Positions 18,631-27,240 of a DNA stretch of 64,000 nucleotides are shown one piece after another. Source of the DNA: an uncultured Pseudomonadales bacterium (GTDB lineage: Bacteria > Pseudomonadota > Gammaproteobacteria > Pseudomonadales > Porticoccaceae); assembly GCA_943788875.1 (NCBI GenBank), contig CALSSA010000002.1, forward strand, positions 124,001-188,000, written 5' to 3'. The notes below the pieces were generated by a model, which worked only from the letters and a program-made list of their open reading frames with translations, did no database searches and was not told the origin of the DNA. The first letter of the stretch is position 1; each line of letters starts with the position of its first letter. Both the position numbers and the translations under genes were made by a program.

Positions 18631-20174
18631 TGAATAAATTAATTATTTTTTCAAAGGTTGCTCTGTTGTTGATGATCACTACCCATGCCAGTGGCTTTAC
18701 GCGAGATGATGTAACTGACAAGAGTAAGCCAATCTGGACTGACTTTACTGCCGACCTGTATCACCAGTTTGTTTCGCAAACTCCTTTTCGCGGTTTGAAT
18801 GTGGCCCTCTGTACCTTTAATAGCTCTAAGTATCAAAACTTTACCAATTTTAAGGCGGATGAGGACGGGGACAGGTCTCAGGCATACAAGGCAAACTTAA
18901 ATGATAATAATTGCTCTGTTAATGAAAGCAACGATGCCTATATATTCCGTTCAACACAGCAAGACTCAGATTCACCGCTAATAATTGAGTCATGGCTAGA
19001 GGGGCTTTCAATGGACAGGGCTAAACTGACTCTTGAAGAGGAGGTTAGCAATGCTAACCCTTTTGGGGTTATGTCGGTTGTGCGCAATGTATTTGGTGCC
19101 AATGCTGTCTCTCTTTACAGGCTAGCGACGCAATCCCAGAGATTAGACGACAGTAAGATTCAATATAAAATGATGACATGGGTTGATGCGCATCTTGTCA
19201 GCCAAGCAACTCCTGTTGGTCAACAAAGCGAGTTCTATTCTTCTAATATCATTTACCAAGAGAATAATTCTGGATATGGCACGGTCTCGGGCCTGGTCTT
19301 TGTTGAGCAACCAGGAATGTCTTTTCCTGATGGCGCGCCCGCTAGAATTAACACGACTAACCTCGCTTTCAACTCGGAGTTCTTTTTGTATCAAGAGTCC
19401 GTTAGACAAAACCCTAATAACTGGAGTTCTGTTGAGGTTTGTTTGGACCGGGATGCAAGCTGGGGTTACGTGCCAAATTTTGGCTATGGCATCTATGACG
19501 CCAATGGTGATCGTTTTGGCGGGGGGCAGGTGACGTACAATAATCAGGGTGTTCTCGAGTCCTTTTTTGCTGCGGGCACTATTGCACAGGTACCTACAGC
19601 CTGCAGGTCGATAGAAGATGGCTCACCAGCGGCGAATTGTGATTTCGAGTTTGATCAATCGGGAAACCCTGTTGGCATTGCTCTAACGGGAGCGGAGATG
19701 ATTCCTGCTTTTGATATTCCTGATGGCGCACTGGTGACTGGTGACGATGGCAACGAATATCTTGTGCGTCAGTTAAAACCTCGTACGGTTTATGCTCAGG
19801 TTGCCGTTGAGAACTGTGCCGGCCTGTTATTGCAGGAAACTCTGTCTACACCTGATCATAGGTTTGCCGAGGCGTTAGATGGCGATGTGCCAGCGACGGG
19901 CGCATTGCTGGTGAATGCCTATGAGAGCGGAGATACCATTGGTGATCCAAGTTTCTCGGGGGCTGTCTATGATGCAGATGAGGACGCTGACGGAGACGAT
20001 GTACCTAACTATCTCGATGCCTTTCCTGATGCTGCTGATAAATCAGTTGATGCTGATTATGATGGTGTAGATGATGCTGAAGATACTGATGTGGCTCAGA
20101 CCGTTTATCAGCTTCCCGATTATTCTGATTTGGTTATGCAAGATTATCCTGGGAAAGGAACTATAGAGAATTAA
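18630..20174 (+). CDS. Secreted protein with C-terminal thrombospondin type 3-like calcium-binding repeats
   Basis: The 514-residue protein has an N-terminal signal peptide (KVALLLMITTHASG) and a large beta-rich body that I do not recognise, with about eight Cys residues. The C-terminal acidic stretch (DADEDADGDDVPNYLDAFP, then DADYDGVDDAEDTD) matches the DxDxDGxxD pattern of thrombospondin type 3 repeats, which bind Ca2+ and often precede a sorting or anchoring tail. It is coupled to the small lipoprotein upstream and convergent with lexA. The pair interrupts an otherwise Pseudomonas-like gene order and is somewhat AT-richer at its 5' end, suggesting an acquired surface system. Confidence 0.7.
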   Translation: MNKLIIFSKVALLLMITTHASGFTRDDVTDKSKPIWTDFTADLYHQFVSQTPFRGLNVALCTFNSSKYQNFTNFKADEDGDRSQAYKANLNDNNCSVNESNDAYIFRSTQQDSDSPLIIESWLEGLSMDRAKLTLEEEVSNANPFGVMSVVRNVFGANAVSLYRLATQSQRLDDSKIQYKMMTWVDAHLVSQATPVGQQSEFYSSNIIYQENNSGYGTVSGLVFVEQPGMSFPDGAPARINTTNLAFNSEFFLYQESVRQNPNNWSSVEVCLDRDASWGYVPNFGYGIYDANGDRFGGGQVTYNNQGVLESFFAAGTIAQVPTACRSIEDGSPAANCDFEFDQSGNPVGIALTGAEMIPAFDIPDGALVTGDDGNEYLVRQLKPRTVYAQVAVENCAGLLLQETLSTPDHRFAEALDGDVPATGALLVNAYESGDTIGDPSFSGAVYDADEDADGDDVPNYLDAFPDAADKSVDADYDGVDDAEDTDVAQTVYQLPDYSDLVMQDYPGKGTIEN

Positions 20175-20185
20175 TTTCATGTGAA

Positions 20186-20212
20186 AGCCAGCTCACCTTC
20201 TGTGAGCTGGCT
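20186..20212. other. Perfect 11-bp hairpin between convergent genes
   Basis: AGCCAGCTCAC pairs perfectly with GTGAGCTGGCT around the loop CTTCT, between the secreted-protein stop and the lexA stop. There is no T-tract on either side, so it is an imperfect terminator or an mRNA 3'-end stabiliser. Confidence 0.7.
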
Positions 20213-20230
20213 GCTATGAAAGGAGCAACG

Positions 20231-20836
20231 CTACATAGCTACTCGTACTACTCCGACGGCCAAACCTTCAATGGCAAAATCCTGAGCCCTGAGATCGACC
20301 ATAATCGGTGAGTAATCGCGGTTTTCAGGCAGCAGATGAATCTCATGTTTGCTGCGGGTGCGTTTCAGGCGTTTAACTGTTACCTCGCCATCCACTCGGG
20401 CAACCACAATCTGTTGATTCTCTGCAGTGGGCTGCTGATGCACGGCCAGCAAATCGCCGTCCATAATGCCAACATCGACCATGCTCTGTCCCTGTACACG
20501 CAAAAAGTAATCCGCATGGGGGTGGAAGCTGCCGGCTGGCATTTCCTGATAGTCTTCAATATTCTGCTCAGCCAGAATTGGCTCACCGGCGGCTACGCGC
20601 CCAACAATGGGGATGCCATTGAACTGTTCGATTACTCGAATGCCTCTGGAGGCTCCGGGAATCATTTCAATAACGCCTTTTCGCGCCAGTGCGCGCAGGT
20701 GATCTTCCGCAGCATTAGCCGAGCGGAATCCCAGAGTCTGGGCAATTTCAGCCCTAGTCGGGGGATAGCCGGTTTCTTCGAGATTCTGTTTTATCAGCTC
20801 AAAAATCTGTTGCTGTCGCGCGGTAAGACGTTCCAT
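20231..20836 (-). CDS. lexA: LexA repressor, SOS regulator
   Basis: At 201 residues this has the LexA winged helix ([26 protein letters not shown]) and the S24 self-cleavage domain. The scissile bond is A83-G84 in VAAGEP, the catalytic Ser is S118 in [11 protein letters not shown], and the Lys is K155 in EVTVKRLKR, one residue off the E. coli numbering. It represses DNA-damage genes until RecA-stimulated autocleavage. A LexA box lies 22 bp upstream of its start, so it is autoregulated. No sulA-like gene follows. Confidence 0.97.
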   Translation of the reverse strand: MERLTARQQQIFELIKQNLEETGYPPTRAEIAQTLGFRSANAAEDHLRALARKGVIEMIPGASRGIRVIEQFNGIPIVGRVAAGEPILAEQNIEDYQEMPAGSFHPHADYFLRVQGQSMVDVGIMDGDLLAVHQQPTAENQQIVVARVDGEVTVKRLKRTRSKHEIHLLPENRDYSPIMVDLRAQDFAIEGLAVGVVRVAM

Positions 20837-20858
20837 AACCTATTCCTTCTGTGATTTG

Positions 20859-20874
20859 CTGTAATTATATACAG
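20859..20874. promoter_or_regulatory. LexA box (SOS operator)
   Basis: CTGTAATTATATACAG fits CTGT-N8-ACAG and the wider TACTGT(AT)4ACAGTA consensus on one side. It lies between the divergent lexA and LOG-family genes, so it may control both. Confidence 0.9.
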
Positions 20875-20926
20875 TAGGCGCTTTTTGGCAAGCTTTACTA
20901 TATTTAAATAAAAACAAGGAGTTAAA

Positions 20927-21583
20927 ATGCTTGAAGCAAAAGTACAGGAAGCATGGCGCGTTCTGCGCATACAGTCCGAGCTAGTCGATGGAACGGACAG
21001 ATTATTAAAGTTAGGTGCAGCGGTTACGGTGTTTGGAGGTGCCCGTTACGAAGCAGAATCTCAGCCTTACCAGCAAGCAGTGACAATGGGGCGGCTGTTA
21101 GGCGAAAAAGGGGTGCCTGTTATTACCGGTGGAGGTCCGGGCATTATGGAAGGCGCTAATCGTGGTTGCTTTGCTACAGATGCCAGTTCAGTGGGGCTCA
21201 ATATTGAGTTGCCCTTTGAGCAGACCAGTAATCCCTATCAAGATATCTCTCTCGATTTCCGTTATTTCTTTGTGCGCAAATATCTGTTTGTGAAGCATGC
21301 GCTAGGGTTTGTTATTTTCCCCGGGGGTTACGGTACCTTGGATGAGTTGTTTGAGGCTCTGACACTGGTGCAGACTGGCAAGGTCAAACCCTTTCCCATT
21401 GTGCTGGTGGATGTGGACTACTGGTCAGGGCTGGTGGATTGGATAAAGCAGCGAATGCTGGCTCAGGGCTGTATCTCCGAGCAGGAGCTGGATCTGTTCC
21501 GGCTGGTAGACACAGGGGAGCAGGCTGCAAATCTTATTTTGCAGCATATTGCGCAGGCTGGTTCAAGGGACGGCATTGAGTAG
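20927..21583 (+). CDS. LOG-family nucleotide phosphoribohydrolase (TIGR00730 type)
   Basis: The 218-residue Rossmann-fold protein has the paired family motifs GGGPGIMEGANRG and PGGYGTLDELFEAL. Proteins of this family cleave cytokinin- or AMP-like nucleoside monophosphates to base and ribose-5-phosphate; older annotations as lysine decarboxylase are incorrect. The start ATG follows AAGGAG. It diverges from lexA, and the LexA box lies 53 bp upstream. Confidence 0.88.
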   Translation: MLEAKVQEAWRVLRIQSELVDGTDRLLKLGAAVTVFGGARYEAESQPYQQAVTMGRLLGEKGVPVITGGGPGIMEGANRGCFATDASSVGLNIELPFEQTSNPYQDISLDFRYFFVRKYLFVKHALGFVIFPGGYGTLDELFEALTLVQTGKVKPFPIVLVDVDYWSGLVDWIKQRMLAQGCISEQELDLFRLVDTGEQAANLILQHIAQAGSRDGIE

Positions 21584-21587
21584 CAGT

Positions 21588-21905
21588 TCAGAATTCGTCC
21601 CAGCCAAACTGGCTGTCCGGCTTCAGGCCAGCTAGCAGGTCGCTGCTGGAGCCTGAGGTAATCACATCGTCTGTAAACAGCCGCTGTTCTTCATCGAGGG
21701 CGAACAGGCTCTGCCAGTCTTCCGGCGGGTTGGCCCCGGTGATCGCCATCTGCGACCAGCTGTCGAGATCCAGTTCGTCGTTTTCGCCATCTTCATATTG
21801 GATATCAATGGTTGCGCTGTATTCATCCAGAGCGATGATCTGGAACAGCCTGTGAATGGCGATATCTTGATACCAATGCCCTAAGGTTGGAATATGGCTG
21901 GCCAT
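21588..21905 (-). CDS. Small acidic conserved protein (DUF6763-like)
   Basis: The 105-residue acidic protein begins MASHIPTLGHWYQD and has WxQMAITGANPPEDW in its middle. It has no signal peptide or membrane segment. The start at 21905 is set by an AGGAG ribosome-binding site 6 bp upstream; a longer ORF from 21947 has no such site. I associate the pattern with a domain of unknown function of gammaproteobacteria, with low certainty. It converges with the LOG gene, stops 4 bp apart. Confidence 0.7.
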   Translation of the reverse strand: MASHIPTLGHWYQDIAIHRLFQIIALDEYSATIDIQYEDGENDELDLDSWSQMAITGANPPEDWQSLFALDEEQRLFTDDVITSGSSSDLLAGLKPDSQFGWDEF

Positions 21906-22157
21906 ATTTATTCTCCTGCTAAGGTGTTGGGAAATTAAAAGTAACATTATTCAATTCACTGCGCACGGGCATGACTTTCTGTTCTCCCGCCTAACTTGTT
22001 CGCTTTTGTGCATGTTATTTTTTAGATAGATGATCTAAGTGCCTATAAAACTTACTGTTATTTTTTCTGTGCTGAAAATTGATTAATGGGTAAAATAGCG
22101 GAATGGAATAGCCCCAATCCCTGAAAGAATAAATCCGTCTAAACAGGAAACGATTAA

Positions 22158-23195
22158 ATGTCATATGGCCGCCTAATGCTCGATGTTGCTGGCACTGAAT
22201 TGTCTCAGCAAGAGTCTCTGTTGCTGCAAAATCCCCAGATTGGTGGTGTGATTCTATTTGCACGCAATATTGAATCGCCTCAGCAGGTGGCTGGGCTGCT
22301 GGCTCAGATAAGGTCGGCCAATAGCGATCTTTTGCTGGCGGTGGATCAGGAGGGCGGACGAGTACAGCGGCTGCGTGAGGGCTTTACGCGACTGCCCACA
22401 ATGCAGCTGTTAGGTGACCAGTTGCTGCAAGACCGCAGTGCGGGTCTGGCTCTGGCCGAGGATATTGGCTGGCTGTTGGCTTCGGAAGTGCTGGCCTGTG
22501 GGTTTGATATTAGTTTTGCACCGGTGCTGGATGTGGATCGAGAGACCAGCAGTATTATTGGTGATCGCGCTTTTTCTGACCAGCCTGAGCTGGTGGTGGA
22601 TCTGGGCCGCGCGTTTATTACGGGTATGCACGAGGCGGGTATGGCTGTGACAGGCAAGCACTTCCCTGGCCATGGCGGTGTGGTGGCGGATAGTCATCTT
22701 GAAGCACCGGTGGACAATCGCAGCTGGCAGGCGTTGCAGGAACATGATCTCAAGCCATTCGCGGCACTGGCCACTGAGTTGGATGGGGTGATGCCTGCGC
22801 ATATTACTTTTCCATCTGTGGATCCTGACTCTGTGGGTTTCTCGGCTTTTTGGTTGCAGCATGTACTGCGCCAGCAGCTGGGTTTTAATGGGGTTATTTT
22901 TAGTGATGATCTGAGTATGAAAGGGGCTGATATTGTTGGCGGTTATTCGGAGAAAGCCAGGCTGGCTCTGGAGGCAGGTTGCGATATGATTTTGGTGTGC
23001 AACTGTCCTGAGGGGGCTCTGGAAGTGTTAGACTTTATGCAGCGCAATAATGTGTCTGGCTGTGACAGGATAGCGGCAATGCGCGCTAGGAAATCGGTAC
23101 CTTGGGATAGACTGGCATTGGACAGCAGACGGCTTAAGACCGTTGCGAAATTACAAATATTGATGGAAGCAGGGCAGAGTAATGGAAAAATTTGA
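22158..23195 (+). CDS. nagZ: Beta-N-acetylhexosaminidase, peptidoglycan recycling
   Basis: This 345-residue single-domain GH3 enzyme removes GlcNAc from anhydromuropeptides in the cytoplasm. Diagnostic motifs are LLAVDQEGGRVQRLREGFT, the catalytic loop KHFPGHGGVVADSHLEAPVD with its acid/base Asp-His pair, and the nucleophile in GVIFSDDLSMKGA. There is no signal peptide, as expected. The gene overlaps the mechanosensitive-channel gene by 14 bp and is probably cotranscribed with it. Confidence 0.95.
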   Translation: MSYGRLMLDVAGTELSQQESLLLQNPQIGGVILFARNIESPQQVAGLLAQIRSANSDLLLAVDQEGGRVQRLREGFTRLPTMQLLGDQLLQDRSAGLALAEDIGWLLASEVLACGFDISFAPVLDVDRETSSIIGDRAFSDQPELVVDLGRAFITGMHEAGMAVTGKHFPGHGGVVADSHLEAPVDNRSWQALQEHDLKPFAALATELDGVMPAHITFPSVDPDSVGFSAFWLQHVLRQQLGFNGVIFSDDLSMKGADIVGGYSEKARLALEAGCDMILVCNCPEGALEVLDFMQRNNVSGCDRIAAMRARKSVPWDRLALDSRRLKTVAKLQILMEAGQSNGKI

Positions 23196-24300
23196 GACAT
23201 GGCTGGTTAATTTAACTGGTGAGCAATATCTCTGGGTGTTTGAGTTATTTATTATTGTGTTGGTGGCCCTGAGTCTGGGTTTTGTTGCCAATCGAATTAT
23301 TGATCGCCTTGAAAATCAGGCCGCCAAATCTTTAACAGTTTGGGATGATGCTTTAATCGAGGCCTGCCGCAGACCTGTGATCTGGCTTATATGGATTTTG
23401 GGCATCAACTTTGCTGCCAGTATTGCCGCGCAAAAGATGGACTCGCCACTGCAGGCGCTGATTGATCCTATTAACCGTTTGGCGTTGATTTTTCTCGGCG
23501 CTATTTTTATCACCAACTTTATCAAGCGCGCTGAACGCAATCTGATTCATCCGGGCTATATGGCCAAGCCTATGGACGCGACTACGGTTCGTGCCGTGGG
23601 CAAGTTACTGCGCGCGTCGGTGATTATTACTGCTGTGCTGGTGGCTATGCAGTTGTTTGGTTACAGCATTTCGGGCCTGCTTGCCTTTGGTGGTATAGGT
23701 GGTATTGCGGTGGGTTTTGCGGCCAAGGATTTGCTCGCTAACTTTTTTGGTGGGCTGATGATTTATCTAGATCGCCCATTCTCTGTGGGGGACTGGGTGC
23801 GCTCTCCGGATAAAGAAATCGAGGGCACTGTGGAAGATATTGGTTGGCGCCTAACCAGAATCAAAACTTTTGACAAGCGGCCGCTGTATATTCCTAACTC
23901 TGTTTTTGCCAGTATTTCGGTGGAGAACCCATCACGCATGAGCAACCGCCGTATCTATGAAACTGTAGGTATACGCTATGCAGATATCCGTTCTATGGCG
24001 GCGATTGTGGAGCAGGTCACGGCTATGCTCTGTGAGCATCCGGAAATTGATACCAAGCAAACCATGATTGTGAACTTTGATAAGTTCTCGCCCAGCTCTG
24101 TGGACTTTTTTATCTACACCTTTACCAAGACTACGGAATGGATTAAATATCATAATATTAAACAGGATGTGTTGCTGCAGGTGGCGCAGATTGTTGAGGA
24201 TAATCAAGCTGAGATAGCCTTTCCAACATCCACTTTACATATTGCTGAACTGGATGTTTTGTCCGGTTCTCAGGGAGACAATGTTAGCTCTGAGAAATAA
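23182..24300 (+). CDS. Small-conductance mechanosensitive channel, MscS family
   Basis: The 372-residue membrane protein has four or five hydrophobic helices in the first 190 residues. The pore-lining TM3 reads FGGIGGIAVGFAAKDLLANFFGG, alternating Gly and Ala as in MscS, followed by the beta domain (DRPFSVGDWV) and a cytoplasmic vestibule. It releases solutes upon hypo-osmotic shock. The start overlaps nagZ, which indicates translational coupling. Confidence 0.93.
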   Translation: MEKFETWLVNLTGEQYLWVFELFIIVLVALSLGFVANRIIDRLENQAAKSLTVWDDALIEACRRPVIWLIWILGINFAASIAAQKMDSPLQALIDPINRLALIFLGAIFITNFIKRAERNLIHPGYMAKPMDATTVRAVGKLLRASVIITAVLVAMQLFGYSISGLLAFGGIGGIAVGFAAKDLLANFFGGLMIYLDRPFSVGDWVRSPDKEIEGTVEDIGWRLTRIKTFDKRPLYIPNSVFASISVENPSRMSNRRIYETVGIRYADIRSMAAIVEQVTAMLCEHPEIDTKQTMIVNFDKFSPSSVDFFIYTFTKTTEWIKYHNIKQDVLLQVAQIVEDNQAEIAFPTSTLHIAELDVLSGSQGDNVSSEK

Positions 24301-24475
24301 TTAACAATATTAAGTTGGAATTATGCAAAATTACGAACTACATTTCTTGTGATGATAGTTTTGTCATTATAGTTTAGCGGTCGCTAGTGAGTTCCCTTTT
24401 ATTTACATGGATGTTAACGGGGGTGGTGAATCACATGCTGGAGAGTATGTGGTTGGTAGATAAGGAAATCAGACT

Positions 24476-24535
24476 ATGTTCTCGACATTTATTGTTTCGT
24501 GCTTGCCTATTCTGGTAACAACATTCCCATGTTAG
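24476..24535 (+). CDS. Possible 19-residue leader peptide
   Basis: An ATG at 24476 follows a good AGGAA ribosome-binding site and opens a 19-codon hydrophobic peptide. Its TAG overlaps the candidate ATG (24529) of the membrane protein that follows. It could be a coupling leader, or the original N-terminus cut off by a small indel. Confidence 0.3.
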   Translation: MFSTFIVSCLPILVTTFPC

Positions 24536-25476
24536 ATAAGATGCTGGGCGCGCTTGGCACGGCATTGCTATTTTTATTGATGCTCGCCGGCTGGGCTCTG
24601 GTGGCTCAGTCAGTGGCTGGATATACAGGGAGTGCGTGCTGCTCCTCAATTGATAAACAGGCGCAGGTCTGGTCTGCTATTGTTGGTTTTGTGCTGTGCG
24701 GTTATCAAACTTTCTATTGGTCAGAAACGCCGGTGGCGCTTCTCCGTCGCAGCGCTCTGCCATCGCAATGGCTGGACAGAATTTTGACCGGTGCTGGTGC
24801 TCTAATCAAGAAAGGTTATAGGCACATTTTTCATGCCGTTGATGTATTGTTTTGCATAGGTGGACCGATGCTAGTGGTCACCGCTCTGGTGGGTTGGTGG
24901 ATGCTGGATGAGGTCAATGGTTCGGTGCTGTTGCTCTATCTTCTGTTGATTGCGATTATTGGTGTTATCGGTATTTATAATAATCTGGTCAGGATGCTGG
25001 CGACTGGGTACTTCAATGGTTATTGGCTGGTCGACGACGATATGCTCTCCTATCCGTTTTTTGCTCCTTTGCGGGTGCATGGCAATATCAATATTGTTGG
25101 CCTCGATTCATTGCCGCTGCCCTGGCTGCTTGCAGGTATGAGTCTATTGCTGGTGGTTGTTTTTATATTTTTTTCCAGGCAGAAATCTCCTTTGAGTCGC
25201 AGTTATACAAAGATAGTCAATGCCGGTTTTATCTATCTGAGTAAAATTCCACAGCGAAAATTGATGGCTAATCTGTTATTGCTGATTATTCTTCTGCTAT
25301 CTATTTTGCCGCTGGTTATGTCTGTTAACTGGCTAATTCTAGTGATTAACATTCACTGCTTTTTCGCCGCCATTGTTATCTGGATACTGGATAGTTTATG
25401 GAGTCAGGAGTTTGAAAAGGAGCCGGCGCTGTGCGGTGATTGCCGCTATCTTTTCTCCGGAGACTGGCGACCCTGA
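24529..25476 (+). CDS. Polytopic membrane protein of unknown function
   Basis: I do not recognise this protein of about 315 residues. About seven hydrophobic segments can be seen (for example GTALLFLLMLAGWALV, MLVVTALVGWWML, LLLYLLLIAIIGVIGI, WLLAGMSLLLVVVFIFF). A Cys pair sits near the N-terminus (CCSS) and a C-terminal CGDC motif follows the last helix; the latter could bind metal. The start is uncertain: ATG 24529, ATG 24541 or GTG 24499 are in frame, none with a strong ribosome-binding site. Confidence 0.6.
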   Translation: MLDKMLGALGTALLFLLMLAGWALVAQSVAGYTGSACCSSIDKQAQVWSAIVGFVLCGYQTFYWSETPVALLRRSALPSQWLDRILTGAGALIKKGYRHIFHAVDVLFCIGGPMLVVTALVGWWMLDEVNGSVLLLYLLLIAIIGVIGIYNNLVRMLATGYFNGYWLVDDDMLSYPFFAPLRVHGNINIVGLDSLPLPWLLAGMSLLLVVVFIFFSRQKSPLSRSYTKIVNAGFIYLSKIPQRKLMANLLLLIILLLSILPLVMSVNWLILVINIHCFFAAIVIWILDSLWSQEFEKEPALCGDCRYLFSGDWRP

Positions 25477-25545
25477 TAAGTTAGTATTCCCCTCTCTGCT
25501 GATAGTCGTATAATTGCCGACCAATTATTATCAAGTGAGAGTTCA

Positions 25546-26091
25546 ATGCGCCTGCCTGTTATTGCCTTTATCTGCCTTAGTCTCTGTGCCTGTCTTGGTG
25601 CACCAGAGGGTGTTACTCCAGTTAAGAATTTTGATGTTGATCGCTATCTTGGTGTCTGGTATGAGGTTGCCCGTCTCGACCATTCCTTTGAGCGCGGACT
25701 TGAGGCTGTATCTGCAGAGTATTCGTTGCGCGAGGGCGGTGGGCTGACTGTACTTAATTCGGGGCGCTCTAAAACGACTGGGGAAACTGATCAGGCTGAG
25801 GGCCGAGCCTATTTTGTAGACGCTGAGGATACAGGCTATTTAAAGGTCTCGTTCTTTGGGCCGTTCTTTGGTTCCTACGTTATTTTTGATCTCGACCAGA
25901 GCAACTATCAATACGCCTTTGTGGCGGGTAATACTACGGAATATCTGTGGTTACTGTCGCGCACGCCAGAGGTGTCGGATTCCGTGATGGAGAGTTTTAT
26001 CAGCCAGTCAGCGGCTCTGGGCTTTGATACCGAGGCGCTGATTTTTGTTGATCATAGCTCTAGTGTCGAGAGCTCTGTGGAGGGTGATTAG
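25546..26091 (+). CDS. blc: Outer-membrane lipoprotein of the lipocalin family (Blc-like)
   Basis: The 181-residue protein starts with a lipoprotein signal (CLSLCAC lipobox region). The lipocalin signature DVDRYLGVWYEVARLDHSFERGL follows, and YAFVAGNTTEYLWLLSRTP is typical of bacterial Blc. It binds fatty acids or lysophospholipids at the outer membrane. Its stop overlaps by 4 bp the stop of the convergent csiV-like gene. Confidence 0.9.
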   Translation: MRLPVIAFICLSLCACLGAPEGVTPVKNFDVDRYLGVWYEVARLDHSFERGLEAVSAEYSLREGGGLTVLNSGRSKTTGETDQAEGRAYFVDAEDTGYLKVSFFGPFFGSYVIFDLDQSNYQYAFVAGNTTEYLWLLSRTPEVSDSVMESFISQSAALGFDTEALIFVDHSSSVESSVEGD

Positions 26092-27230
26092 TCCCCCAGT
26101 AGCGGCTCTTCCAGTTGCGGCTCTGCTGGTGTAACTGGTGGATTTAACAGTTCTGGCTGGTAGGCTTTGATGGTGACTATGGCTCCCATCTGCGGATGAT
26201 CCAGATAGTAAATTTCATTTTCATCAATACGCTTTGAGCGATTAAATACCCAGACCGCGGACACCGGGTATTGTTTAGGTTGGGCCTGCTCTGTGACTAG
26301 CAGTGACGTTAGATTGTCTTCTATTAGGAGCGCTTCAGGGCCTTCTGTTACGCCATATTCAGGGGCAGGTTTGACCCTAAGTTCAGAGCTCTCTATCACC
26401 ACAAGCCCAGGGTCTTGTGGCGCAGGGAACTCAGCGTCGCCCTCTGAGATACTGTCTACAGCATCCAGTTTGATGGGAAAGTCTGGTAGTTCAATCAGCT
26501 GGCTGTTGTCATTGGCAAATTCCAGCAGCCACAGATTGGGTTCAAAATGCAGGAAACGGGATTTGTAGAAGCGCAGGGCACCTTCGATCTGATAACGGCC
26601 CTCGAGACTCTGCCCGGCTTTGATCAAGATCCAGGGATCTGTCTCTTCGGCCTGGGCCTGAAAGCGCCAGGCTTGATGGAAGACCACATTGTATTGTCTG
26701 CGGGCCAGTGCTGTGGCGCTTTCATTTAGGTCCCGAAATTCACTGTCCAGCAAGCGCAGTGGTGCTTCATATTCAGGGATAAATTCATCTGCTAGCTGCC
26801 CGGGACTGGGCTCAATTAGCTGCTCATCAGTCGATAATGCTTGCCTGTCGCTGGCGTCGGTTGCAAGGCTGAGCGCCGGGTCCTGCACTGTGACTAGAGG
26901 GATAATACGCTGCTCTTGTAATTCAGCTGCTTGCTGAGATAGAAGCGCACCTCTAGCCAGAGGTAAGCCGTTTTCTTCAGCTGGCATATTGGGGTCGACC
27001 AGCTCTAACCAGTTGTCGGGGAATTCTGTACTGTACTCCTTGGGAGGTGTCTCTCCACCTAGATTGCCCTGCTGGGTAAATAAAATAACTTCCACTTGAT
27101 ACCAGTCTTCCGGCGGAGTGATTTCCATTTCTGAGCTTTCGTCCTGTGCCGCAGCAGCGCACCCAAGCGTTGCGCTGAGAAGTAATGTTGCGGCTGAGTT
27201 AAGGCCTCTGTGCAAGCTATTCATTAGCAT
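26088..27230 (-). CDS. csiV: CsiV-family periplasmic peptidoglycan-binding protein
   Basis: The 380-residue exported protein has a signal peptide ending near AAAAQ. The N-terminal WYQVEVILFTQQ motif and C-terminal SKRIDENEIYYLDHPQMG segment are characteristic of the CsiV family. In Vibrio cholerae CsiV activates PBP1A together with LpoA. The gene lies 10 bp downstream of mfd on the same strand, as I recall for Pseudomonas. A central acidic, Pro/Glu-rich stretch is probably disordered. Confidence 0.85.
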   Translation of the reverse strand: MLMNSLHRGLNSAATLLLSATLGCAAAAQDESSEMEITPPEDWYQVEVILFTQQGNLGGETPPKEYSTEFPDNWLELVDPNMPAEENGLPLARGALLSQQAAELQEQRIIPLVTVQDPALSLATDASDRQALSTDEQLIEPSPGQLADEFIPEYEAPLRLLDSEFRDLNESATALARRQYNVVFHQAWRFQAQAEETDPWILIKAGQSLEGRYQIEGALRFYKSRFLHFEPNLWLLEFANDNSQLIELPDFPIKLDAVDSISEGDAEFPAPQDPGLVVIESSELRVKPAPEYGVTEGPEALLIEDNLTSLLVTEQAQPKQYPVSAVWVFNRSKRIDENEIYYLDHPQMGAIVTIKAYQPELLNPPVTPAEPQLEEPLLGD

Positions 27231-27240
27231 CTGTGTCCGT

